Assembly (NCBI RefSeq): GCF_000832985.1
Contig: NZ_CP009920.1
Coordinates: 3,218,501-3,282,500 of the forward strand
Direction of reading: 5' to 3'
From: Priestia megaterium NBRC 15308 = ATCC 14581
GTDB taxonomy: Bacteria > Bacillota > Bacilli > Bacillales > Bacillaceae_H
DNA length: 64,000 bases
Both the position numbers and the translations under genes were made by a program. Below the pieces are notes generated by a model. That model was not told the origin of the DNA. It made no database searches and saw nothing but the letters and a program-made list of their open reading frames with translations. How positions within the stretch are numbered: the first letter of the stretch is position 1; each line of letters starts with the position of its first letter. Shown in pieces: positions 24,157 to 32,304 of this stretch.

Positions 24157-25107
24157 ATGAAAAGAGTATTAGTTACAGGCGGATGCGGTTTTATTGGATC
24201 ACATATGGCAGAGCTTCTTTATCAAAAAGGATTTGAAGTGAAGGTCATTGACAATCTCTCAACGGGGAAAATAGCAAACTTAGAAAATCGAGGCATTTCT
24301 TTTCACTACGGAGATATTGTAAGTGAAGAATTAGATAAAGTATTTGCCGAGTTTAAACCTCATTATGTTGTTCACCAAGCGGCTCAAGTAAGCGTGGCTC
24401 ATTCCGTTACTAATTTTCATCATGATGCCAACGTCAATATTCAAGGAACGATTAACATTATTAATGCATGCAAAAAGCATGGAGCTGAAAAAATCATTTT
24501 TGCTTCATCAGCGGCCGTGTACGGAAATACGAACATCACTCCAATTGCACTTACTCATCCAACGAGTCCAGCTTCACCGTACGGACTGTCAAAGTTTACA
24601 TCTGAAGAATATTTGAAGCTTGCCAAGCAGCTATATGATATTGACTACGTCATTCTTCGCTACAGCAATGTGTACGGCCCACGGCAAAATTCACAGGGTG
24701 AAGGCGGCGTAATCTCAATCTTTTTTGACCGGTTCGTTACGAACCAACAGCCGATTATTTACGGCAGCGGCCGTCAAACAAGAGATTTTATTTACGTAGA
24801 AGACGTGAGCCAGGCGTGCTTAAGTGCCATTCAGTATGAAGGTTGCGGCACGTTTAATATTTCCAATAACAGCAGCATCAGTATTAACGAACTTTTTTTC
24901 ACAATGAAAAGCATATCCGGCAGTCACTTAACACCTGCTTATCACAGCGTGCGTGAAGGTGATATTGCAGACAGCAGACTGTGCAATAAAGAAAACATCA
25001 AATTATTGAAGTGGTCGCCTGCTTTTACGCTTAAAAAAGGATTAGCCAAAACGTATGACTATTATCATGAAACGCTAGCTCAGCAATTTGCTAAAACGAT
25101 GGAGTAA
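24157..25107 (+). CDS. NAD-dependent epimerase, UDP-glucose 4-epimerase-like
   Basis: A 316-residue extended short-chain dehydrogenase. The Rossmann motif TGGCGFIGSH is near residue 7, a catalytic Ser lies in FASSAAVYG, and the YxxxK pair is in SPYGLSKF. It probably makes UDP-Gal or UDP-GalNAc for the EPS. Which sugar cannot be told from sequence alone. It follows the priming transferase by 12 nt. Confidence 0.87.
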   Translation: MKRVLVTGGCGFIGSHMAELLYQKGFEVKVIDNLSTGKIANLENRGISFHYGDIVSEELDKVFAEFKPHYVVHQAAQVSVAHSVTNFHHDANVNIQGTINIINACKKHGAEKIIFASSAAVYGNTNITPIALTHPTSPASPYGLSKFTSEEYLKLAKQLYDIDYVILRYSNVYGPRQNSQGEGGVISIFFDRFVTNQQPIIYGSGRQTRDFIYVEDVSQACLSAIQYEGCGTFNISNNSSISINELFFTMKSISGSHLTPAYHSVREGDIADSRLCNKENIKLLKWSPAFTLKKGLAKTYDYYHETLAQQFAKTME

Positions 25108-25116
25108 GAGGGATGT

Positions 25117-26562
25117 ATGAAGAAAAATTCCATTTGGAAAAACATTGTTCACTTATTTATTAGTACGGTTGTATCACGTTTGTTAAATGCAGCTGCGCTT
25201 ATCGTGCTGGCACAGTATTTAAGCGCAGCCAGTTACGGCAGGTTCAGCGTAGCGCTAGCTTTTGCGATGATATTAGGTTACTTTACAGACGTTGGCTTAA
25301 GCAACACGGTGCTTCGCGAAGGATCTAAAAAGCGAGCTGACGTGGATCATCTTTTATCCTCGTATGTGAAAATGAGAATTTTACTTTTACTTGTGACATT
25401 TGCAGGGGCGTATATAGTGATTTCCTTGTTTTATCACGAAGCATCACTTGTAAAGATGATGTACTACTTAATTGTACCGATGATAACAGGACTTGCGATG
25501 CAAAGCATCGGGATTACGTATTTTCAGCTTACTGAACAAATGCATCATTTAGGAGCGATTCGGATCTATTCAGCTCTTTTGCTGGTGGTTCTGCTGACGG
25601 TTGGAATGCTGATGCATACAAGCGCGTTTTTTATTTCGTTTTTGTTTGGCTTTTCCTATCTTTTAGCAGGAGTGTACGGACTGTGGATGGTTGGAAAAAG
25701 AGTATCGTTTAATTTGAAAAAGAAAATTCAACGCGGACTGCTAAAAAATATCGGCTCATTTATTGTAAGCGGACTGCTGATTATGCTGCTGCCGCAGCTT
25801 GGTCCAATTGTATTAGAAAATACAATTCCACTTGCAGCCGTCGGCGTGTTTGCTGTTGCGTACCGCATTCCATCGGCGCTGTATCAAGTTCCGGGAATTG
25901 TGGCAGGTGCTTTTTATCCAGTATTATTTCGTCACTATAATCATCAGCAGGCAGACAAACATTTAAAGTTAAACATTCTTCAAGTGAAGCTTATGAGTTT
26001 AGTAGGGATGGTAACGGCCCTTCCTTTTTATCATTTATCTGATCTTGCCGTGTCGTTATTGTTTGGAGACAAATGGGCTGCAGCAGGAGATGCGTTAAAG
26101 TGGCTGTCGCTGATGCTGATTTTCCAAGGCTTAAGCGTAGCATTAGCAGACGGCTTAACAACAAAAGGACTTCAAGGAAGAAGAACGGGGGTTCAGCTGG
26201 TTGCTGTTGTATCGGGAATTGCTTTTTACTATTTTTTAAGCTCTGCTTATTCTGTGATAGGAGCCGTGTATGCTGCGCTTTTAATTGAAGGGATTTTATT
26301 TATCGGCTGCTGGTTATGTAATCCTGAAAGAGTCATCATCATGCGTAAAACTTTTCCCATTTTTGTTTGTTTATTTGGCAGTACGCTTGTGCTTACCACA
26401 TTACTATTTTCACCGCATCCATTTATCGGACTGTGTGTAAACATGCTGCTTGTATTACTGCTGACGCTGCTAGATCAAGAGATTAGAAGTCAAGCGCTAG
26501 GCTACCTGCAAAAAAACAAATCAGTAAACGTAGAGAACAGAAAGGAGGCACAAAATGGATAG
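25117..26562 (+). CDS. Wzx-type polysaccharide flippase
   Basis: A 481-residue membrane protein with about 12-14 hydrophobic segments. Its N-terminal WKNIVHLFISTVVSRLLNA and ALIVLAQYLSAASYGRFSVA are typical of the MOP/PST flippase family (EpsK-like). It would move lipid-linked repeat units across the membrane. Its end overlaps the polymerase gene by 8 nt. Confidence 0.9.
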   Translation: MKKNSIWKNIVHLFISTVVSRLLNAAALIVLAQYLSAASYGRFSVALAFAMILGYFTDVGLSNTVLREGSKKRADVDHLLSSYVKMRILLLLVTFAGAYIVISLFYHEASLVKMMYYLIVPMITGLAMQSIGITYFQLTEQMHHLGAIRIYSALLLVVLLTVGMLMHTSAFFISFLFGFSYLLAGVYGLWMVGKRVSFNLKKKIQRGLLKNIGSFIVSGLLIMLLPQLGPIVLENTIPLAAVGVFAVAYRIPSALYQVPGIVAGAFYPVLFRHYNHQQADKHLKLNILQVKLMSLVGMVTALPFYHLSDLAVSLLFGDKWAAAGDALKWLSLMLIFQGLSVALADGLTTKGLQGRRTGVQLVAVVSGIAFYYFLSSAYSVIGAVYAALLIEGILFIGCWLCNPERVIIMRKTFPIFVCLFGSTLVLTTLLFSPHPFIGLCVNMLLVLLLTLLDQEIRSQALGYLQKNKSVNVENRKEAQNG

Positions 26563-27757
26563 TGTATACGTGCAGAATCGAAAACCGACCGTTTTGTTTT
26601 GCCTTTTTGTTCTTGTAACACTAAGTAAATATAACGTCAATATTGGCTTTTCATTAAAGCCGTACATGATTTTTTTATTTGCACTTCTGCTGCTGAGCTT
26701 TGCCTCTTTTTACGTCTACAAGCTCCAAGCGTATGAAGTGCTGCTGCTTTTATTTTATCTTTTTTACTGTATGACCGGAGCGTTTTCTCTGTACCCAGAA
26801 GCGAGTCTTCGTATTATGCTAGGCGTTTTGCTTATCCTTGCTTGCTACTTTTTAATGAAATATGTCGTAGCAGAGTTTCATAGCGGCAGCATCAAACGTG
26901 CGTTAACCGGAGCCGGCATTCTTTTTAACGGCGTGAGTTTGCTGCTTTATATTGCGGGTCTTCAAGCGGTTCATTTTCAATTTGCCTCCGATGTAGAAAT
27001 CATTAAATGGGGTGTAATGATTGACCGCAGCTATCCCCGTTTGATTGGCGTACTGGATGATCCTAATATTTATGTATTTTATAATACCTTGTTTTTTACT
27101 TACTTTTTAACCAATAGCGATAGTACTAAAAATAAAGTCGGGCTTTTACTTAGCACATTAACAAGCGTTTTAACGTTCTCGCGAGGCGGATTAATTGCCA
27201 TGGTCGCCGTGTTGATTTTATACTTGCTTATTACTCGTTCGCTTAACAGTCTCAAAACAGTTTTTTCGTTTGTGTTTTTATTTGGTGTACTTGCTCTTAT
27301 AGCTCATTTTATGACGAATTTTAACGTATTTACCATTTTAACTGAACGAGCTGATGATTTTTTGCATGACGGAGGAAGCGGAAGGTTTTCGCTGTGGATC
27401 CGGGCATTTGAGTTTTTTTCATCGCATCCGTTTACCGGAATCGGTGCTTTTAACTTTTCAGAGTACAACTTGTTCTACTACGGCGAAGCGCTGTACGTTC
27501 ATAACACGTTTCTAGAGATTTTATCAGAGACGGGCATGATTGGCTTTTGCTTATACTTTAGCTTTTTATTTCTTGTGTTAATTCAGCTTTTGAAACAAAA
27601 AATTCATAAACAAGAACCTTACTTATTTTTAACGTTTATTGGTTTTTTGCTTCAAATGATGTCACTTTCGTTAATTGTAAATGAGCTGTTCTTTTTATAC
27701 TTAGCGCTGCTGTCAGGCTATTTACGAAATCATCTAAGTGAGGAGAGTGCAAGATGA
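26555..27757 (+). CDS. Wzy/O-antigen ligase-type polymerase
   Basis: A 400-residue membrane protein with 10-12 hydrophobic segments. A large loop near 275-320 contains HPFTGIGAFNFSEYN and LYVHNTFLEILSETGMIG, the Wzy_C signature. It would polymerise repeat units outside the membrane (EpsG role). AAAGGAGG precedes the ATG. It overlaps the next gene by 4 nt (ATGA). Confidence 0.88.
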   Translation: MDSVYVQNRKPTVLFCLFVLVTLSKYNVNIGFSLKPYMIFLFALLLLSFASFYVYKLQAYEVLLLLFYLFYCMTGAFSLYPEASLRIMLGVLLILACYFLMKYVVAEFHSGSIKRALTGAGILFNGVSLLLYIAGLQAVHFQFASDVEIIKWGVMIDRSYPRLIGVLDDPNIYVFYNTLFFTYFLTNSDSTKNKVGLLLSTLTSVLTFSRGGLIAMVAVLILYLLITRSLNSLKTVFSFVFLFGVLALIAHFMTNFNVFTILTERADDFLHDGGSGRFSLWIRAFEFFSSHPFTGIGAFNFSEYNLFYYGEALYVHNTFLEILSETGMIGFCLYFSFLFLVLIQLLKQKIHKQEPYLFLTFIGFLLQMMSLSLIVNELFFLYLALLSGYLRNHLSEESAR

Positions 27758-28539
27758 ATAACTTTAAATCTCAACCGGATCAGCCCCTCGTTTCAATCGT
27801 TACACCTGCTTATAACTGCGCAGCCTTCATTTCATCCACTATAAAATCCATTCAGCAGCAAACGTACCTCAACTGGGAGCTGCTTGTGATTGACGACTGT
27901 TCGACAGATGAAACGGCTGAAGTGGTAAGGGAATTCAGTAGAAAAGATCAACGCATTCAGCTGCTTCAGCTTACAAAAAATTCAGGAGCCGCAGCGGCAC
28001 GAAACGAAGGTATAAGCGCAGCAAGCGGACGGTTCCTTGCTTTTTTAGACAGTGATGATCTATGGCATAGGAAAAAACTTAAAAAGCAAGTCGCTTTTAT
28101 GCTTGAAAAAAACTGCGCTTTTTCCTATACAGGGTACAGCATAATGGATGAAAAAGGTGAAGAAACAGGCGTTGAAGTAAACGTTCCAAAAAGTGTTGAC
28201 TATAGAATGCTAGCGGGAAATACCATTATCGGCTGTTTGACAGTCATGCTTGATAAAAAACAAATTTCCACGATTTTAATGCCAAACATTCAGCCGGAAG
28301 ACACGGCGCTTTGGCTGTCACTGCTGAGACAAGGCTATACAGCATACGGCCTTCAAGAGTCACTTGCTTATTACCGTCTTGTATCTCACTCGGTTTCTAG
28401 CAACAAGCTGAAAGCAGCAACTAGGTATTGGAAGCTTCTGCGCAAGCAAGAAAGACTGCCGTTATGGAAAAGCGCCACTTATTTTGTCCAGTATAGCGTG
28501 AATGCGTACGCTAAAAGCAAAAACCTCTCAAAATCGTAA
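27754..28539 (+). CDS. Glycosyltransferase family 2
   Basis: A 261-residue soluble GT-A glycosyltransferase. PLVSIVTPAYNCA starts the nucleotide-binding fold, VIDDCSTDET follows, and FLAFLDSDDLW holds the DxD-type metal site. The C-terminus lacks membrane segments. It adds one sugar to the EPS repeat unit; donor and linkage are unknown. Translation is coupled to the polymerase gene. Confidence 0.9.
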   Translation: MNNFKSQPDQPLVSIVTPAYNCAAFISSTIKSIQQQTYLNWELLVIDDCSTDETAEVVREFSRKDQRIQLLQLTKNSGAAAARNEGISAASGRFLAFLDSDDLWHRKKLKKQVAFMLEKNCAFSYTGYSIMDEKGEETGVEVNVPKSVDYRMLAGNTIIGCLTVMLDKKQISTILMPNIQPEDTALWLSLLRQGYTAYGLQESLAYYRLVSHSVSSNKLKAATRYWKLLRKQERLPLWKSATYFVQYSVNAYAKSKNLSKS

Positions 28540-28552
28540 AGGATGTGAAGTC

Positions 28553-29620
28553 TTGAAAAACGTACTTTTAATCACAGATAAATTGATTACAGGCGGAGCA
28601 GAAACGTATTTTTGCAAGCTCGAAAATCAGTTGAATCATCCGGACATTACCGTATACACAGCAGCTGCAATGGGAGAACTGTACAGTAAAATTCAATATA
28701 AAAAACGGTTCACGCCTTTAAGCAGGAAAAATCATCTTCACAATCTTTATGTGCTTTGGAAAAAAGTGCGAACGTGTAAAATTGATATCGTTCATGCCAA
28801 TAGCCTGCGCATGGTGATGTATGCAGTATGCGTAAATCGAATTCTGCGAAAAAAAGTAAAAATACTTTATACAAAGCATAATGTAACGGTACTTGAACAA
28901 AAAGCGAAGGGTCTGTTTTGTAAACTGGTAAACTCTTTTGTACATGGAGTGATTACCGTCAGCCGCTTTGAACAAGAGCAGTTAATGAATCTCGGCGTAA
29001 AAAGCGGTAAAGTGACAACGATTTATAACGGAGTGGATCTGAATCAGTTTGTGTTTAAAGAAAAAGCTGCTTCACTCGACTGTCATATCGGCCTTTTGGC
29101 ACGAGCTTCAAAAGAAAAAAATCACGAGCTGTTTATCGAAATCGCCTCACTGCTGAAAGGTAACAAACATATGAAGTTTCATATCGGAGGAGGAGGGCCC
29201 GAGCTGCAGCGAATTCAAGAGCTTATCCAGCAGCAAGGCTTGTCTGAAAAGATAAAGATATGGGGAGAAGTGGAAGACCCCGAAGCGTTTATTACGAAAA
29301 TGGATATGCTTCTGTTAACTTCTCACCGTGAAGTCTTTCCAATGGTTGTCTTAGAAGCAATGGCCGTTGGCACACCGATGATTTCAATTGATGTAGGAGG
29401 CGTGAAAGAAGCAATAGCAGACGGAGACACGGGCTATTTAATTCCAACCTATTCACCTCAAGCGTTCGCAGAAAAAATTACGGCACTGTACGCCGAGCAA
29501 GAGCAAAAGCAGCGCTTTGCCAAAGGTGCTAGAAAAAAAGTCGAACAGCACTTTACGTCGAGTCAAATGATTGCGTCGACTGCTGATCAATATGTAAACG
29601 TGAGCGGAAAAAGCTTCTAA
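28553..29620 (+). CDS. Glycosyltransferase family 4
   Basis: A 355-residue GT-B glycosyltransferase. The start is TTG 28553 with GGATGTGA before it, which gives LKNVLLITDKLITGGAETYF, the usual family N-terminus. The C-terminal half contains the donor-binding HREVFPMVVLEAMAVGTPMI motif with the EX7E pair. It is the last gene of the eps-like operon and ends inside a terminator. Confidence 0.9.
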   Translation: MKNVLLITDKLITGGAETYFCKLENQLNHPDITVYTAAAMGELYSKIQYKKRFTPLSRKNHLHNLYVLWKKVRTCKIDIVHANSLRMVMYAVCVNRILRKKVKILYTKHNVTVLEQKAKGLFCKLVNSFVHGVITVSRFEQEQLMNLGVKSGKVTTIYNGVDLNQFVFKEKAASLDCHIGLLARASKEKNHELFIEIASLLKGNKHMKFHIGGGGPELQRIQELIQQQGLSEKIKIWGEVEDPEAFITKMDMLLLTSHREVFPMVVLEAMAVGTPMISIDVGGVKEAIADGDTGYLIPTYSPQAFAEKITALYAEQEQKQRFAKGARKKVEQHFTSSQMIASTADQYVNVSGKSF

Positions 29621-29637
29621 AACGGAAGCTTTTTTCT
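29608..29637 (+). terminator. Terminator at the end of the eps operon
   Basis: AAAAGCTTC / GAAGCTTTTTT stem with a T run. Its 5' arm includes the last codons of the glycosyltransferase gene. Confidence 0.9.
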
Positions 29638-29726
29638 ATGAAACGGTGAACCACAAGTTGTAAAACTGCATAAGGTAATACAAGCAGTACATGCTTTATA
29701 CCTGCCGAGAAAGCGAGATGAGTTAA

Positions 29727-31250
29727 ATGGAAAACTGCAGTGAAGAAAGAATAGTAGACGCTGCTTGTTTTGGTGTGAAAAGAGACGGCATGACGGATGA
29801 TGCACCTGCGATACAGCAAGCAATTGATTACGCAGAGGCTAACAAATTATCACGAGTAATCCTAACAGGAAACTATACGTACGCCATCGCATCACCCATT
29901 GTGATTAAACCGTCTATTTCGTTTGAAATGGACAGCGGAACCAAACTTACAGTAACGGGAAATTATCATGTTTTTACCCTTCAAAAAGATGCGTCGATTT
30001 CAGGCGGAACCGTTGAAGTGACCGACCCATCATTTACATCTTCGGTCATTTACCTTCACGGATCGCAGCAATTAGAAACAGGAAACAAAACGACGATAAG
30101 CAACATCAGCATGATTAATACGTCAGGCGCTTATAACGGAAAAGGCATTTATTTTTACTGCCAGAAAGCGTGGGATTTTATCAGCTTTGTGAACGTATCC
30201 TTTGTACACCTTCGCAACTTTGACAGGGGTGTGCTGCTGCAAACTGAAAAAATCACCAACATCAATACACCTGCATGGATCAACGCGAATAGCTTTAACT
30301 ATTTATCGATCGACGGCTGTCAGTATGGAATTGACGTAGCCGGCATCAGCGACGTGCCGTATGAAACGTCAGGAAACAGCTTTGTTCATTTTCAAATGCA
30401 GTGCCGCAGTCAAACGAAACGAGCAATTAAATGTTCAGGTGCTTATAATACGTTTGAAGGGCATATTTGGGATACGTATTTGATGAACGGAGGAGAACCG
30501 CCCGTAGAATTTACGAGTATCTCACATCGAAATCAGCTTGCCTCTAACCTTTTATCCACATCGATTTTGAACAACGGACAGCATAATGACATTACGTCTC
30601 CTTTTGAACAAACACGGAATATATTTGTCCCAGGACTTCCGGGAAAACCGGATATCATCGGCAATCAAGACGATATTTTTGTACAAGCTGACAAAAAATA
30701 TACCGTCAAACAAATCGCTGGAAAAGCTCCGTACGGAGGTAGCATCAGCAACTGCTTCAGCTTAGTTGATGAACAAAGCATGAACTACCTCGACGTGCCA
30801 GCTTCCGTTCCCGTTGTGATTGAAATGGACTTTAGCTCGAATCCAATTAAAATGCTGAATATGGCAGGCGTTTCATTTGGATGGGGTGAGTCGCCTAAAA
30901 ATATTAAATTTGAATATGTAACAGCAATAGACGGCGCCTGGACAACGGTCAAAGACGTAAAAAATAACTTAGGAAACACTGTAACGGCAGAAGTGCGAGC
31001 CAATACGCTGTATAAAATGAGACTTACGCTAAGTGAATACACAAAAGACCACAAGCGTTTTCGAATTAACCGCATCTTCGGTACGTCTTCTATGATGCCA
31101 GGTTCCTCTTGGGTTGCGACGTCCGGAAGCAAAATGTATGGAAACCTTGAGTTTCAGCAAGGAAACAGCCTGATCCTTAAATCTCCTGACGGACAAAGCT
31201 GGAAGCTAAGCGTCGATAACACAGGGAAAGTATCAGGGACAAAAATCTAA
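29727..31250 (+). CDS. Right-handed beta-helix protein, pectate-lyase-3 type
   Basis: A 507-residue protein. The first 60 residues (VDAACFGVKRDGMTDDAPAI, QQAIDYAEA) are the diagnostic start of the pectate lyase 3/GH28-like beta helix also found in phage tailspikes. The helix runs to about 300, with short Gly/Asn-rich turns. A beta-sandwich-like C-terminal domain of about 180 residues follows. No signal peptide is visible, which is odd for an enzyme acting on exported polymer. The ATG lies 1 nt after a short TAA and has only a weak ribosome site. It is placed directly after the eps operon terminator. It is likely a polysaccharide-cleaving or -binding protein. The substrate is a guess. Confidence 0.75.
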   Translation: MENCSEERIVDAACFGVKRDGMTDDAPAIQQAIDYAEANKLSRVILTGNYTYAIASPIVIKPSISFEMDSGTKLTVTGNYHVFTLQKDASISGGTVEVTDPSFTSSVIYLHGSQQLETGNKTTISNISMINTSGAYNGKGIYFYCQKAWDFISFVNVSFVHLRNFDRGVLLQTEKITNINTPAWINANSFNYLSIDGCQYGIDVAGISDVPYETSGNSFVHFQMQCRSQTKRAIKCSGAYNTFEGHIWDTYLMNGGEPPVEFTSISHRNQLASNLLSTSILNNGQHNDITSPFEQTRNIFVPGLPGKPDIIGNQDDIFVQADKKYTVKQIAGKAPYGGSISNCFSLVDEQSMNYLDVPASVPVVIEMDFSSNPIKMLNMAGVSFGWGESPKNIKFEYVTAIDGAWTTVKDVKNNLGNTVTAEVRANTLYKMRLTLSEYTKDHKRFRINRIFGTSSMMPGSSWVATSGSKMYGNLEFQQGNSLILKSPDGQSWKLSVDNTGKVSGTKI

Positions 31251-31272
31251 GTGGAGAAATTATTTTTAAACC

Positions 31273-31300
31273 AGCTTCTTTTTATAAGAAGCTATTTTTT
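31273..31300 (+). terminator. Rho-independent terminator
   Basis: AGCTTCTT / AAGAAGCT stem followed by a T run, shortly after the beta-helix gene. Confidence 0.85.
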
Positions 31301-31414
31301 ATGCCGATAAAAAGTCACGAGCGTACTATGGATAGGACACCCCCTATGACCGATAGATATAACGAAGTGTGAAAATGAAAGCAGAAGAATACATCAGCGA
31401 AAAGGGGAAATGTT

Positions 31415-31645
31415 ATGGGGGCATTACGAAATCTGAGTATCTATCGAAAGCTGCTAGTCATGGTTATAATTTCAACAATTTCACTTATTGCAGTCGCCGT
31501 GATCAGCTATTTTTACACACAGCGAATTGCTGACAGCACGGAGTCTATGTACAATGACCGCCTGCAGCCAATCAGGCAGTTAGGGCAAATTCGTACAAAT
31601 AACCGATCTACTTTAATGATTTTGAGACTTTCGTTGTTCACGTAG
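31415..31645 (+). pseudogene. Truncated methyl-accepting chemotaxis protein (N-terminus only)
   Basis: 76 residues matching the start of a chemoreceptor. A basic N-terminus is followed by a first transmembrane segment (LLVMVIISTISLIAVAVISY) and then the beginning of a four-helix-bundle ligand domain (YNDRLQPIRQLGQIRTNNR). It then diverges and stops. The rest of the receptor, including HAMP and signalling domains, is absent. A good ribosome site (AAGGGGAA) remains. The break lies where the ABC-exported glycan locus begins, so the gene was probably cut by arrival of that locus. Confidence 0.8.
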
Positions 31646-31662
31646 ATATTTTAATATATAAT
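31634..31662 (+). promoter_or_regulatory. Candidate sigma-A promoter for the ABC-export glycan locus
   Basis: TTGTTC and a consensus TATAAT separated by 17 nt, overlapping the end of the truncated chemoreceptor. It would give a leader of about 225 nt before ATG 31894. No terminator is seen between them. Confidence 0.65.
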
Positions 31663-31893
31663 TATAACATTAACTGTTAGGTAATAAGGTCTATTCCAAA
31701 TACCATAATCGTCTATTGAGTACAATTTTGGTACATTTGATCATATTCGACAAAATAAGACATTGAACCTATTTAGTACCTATGGTAGTATTCCATAAGT
31801 AGAAAATAGATTTTATAGGTATTTAGATATAAATGAGAAGGTAACAAAAAGAATTTTTACTATATTATAAGAAAGTGAGGTTGGGACAAAAAT

Positions 31894-32304
31894 ATGGAGA
31901 GCTCTCAAGCTCAATTAAGAGCAAATAGATTACCGTTCCAAGAAGAACCCGAAAGAAACCTAGAAAGTTTTGAAGAGTTGCCGGTATATACTGAGAAAGA
32001 GTATCAGGAGTTAAATAAAAAACTTGTTATATTTAAAGAAGAAACATTCGAAAAATTACAAAGCTACGGTGTGTTAATTAAGTTGTTTGAAGAAGAAGTT
32101 TCAAACAAAAAAGCTTTAGAGAGCCAGTTGAAAATAACTCAAGATCAAATGCATGAATTGAAAACAGAGTTAGTTAATACCCAAGCAGAAAACAAAAAAA
32201 TAAAAAGAGAACTGAATGCTCTGAAAAATTCTAAACTTGGAAAATTAACAAAAAAATACTGGTCTTTACGTAAGAGATTGCATAAAGGAGCAAATAAGTC
32301 ATGA
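31894..32304 (+). CDS. Coiled-coil protein of the glycan locus
   Basis: A 136-residue protein. The first 45 residues are acidic and irregular. The rest is a long coiled coil (about 45-120) ending in a basic patch (KLTKKYWSLRKRLHKGANKS). There is no membrane segment. Similar short coiled coils with a basic LGKxxxxYWxLR end are often fused to or encoded beside glycosyltransferases, so it may scaffold the following CgeB-like enzyme. The ATGA overlap with that gene supports this. The ribosome site is poor: the upstream sequence is the TTGGGACAAAAA element end. Confidence 0.7.
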   Translation: MESSQAQLRANRLPFQEEPERNLESFEELPVYTEKEYQELNKKLVIFKEETFEKLQSYGVLIKLFEEEVSNKKALESQLKITQDQMHELKTELVNTQAENKKIKRELNALKNSKLGKLTKKYWSLRKRLHKGANKS

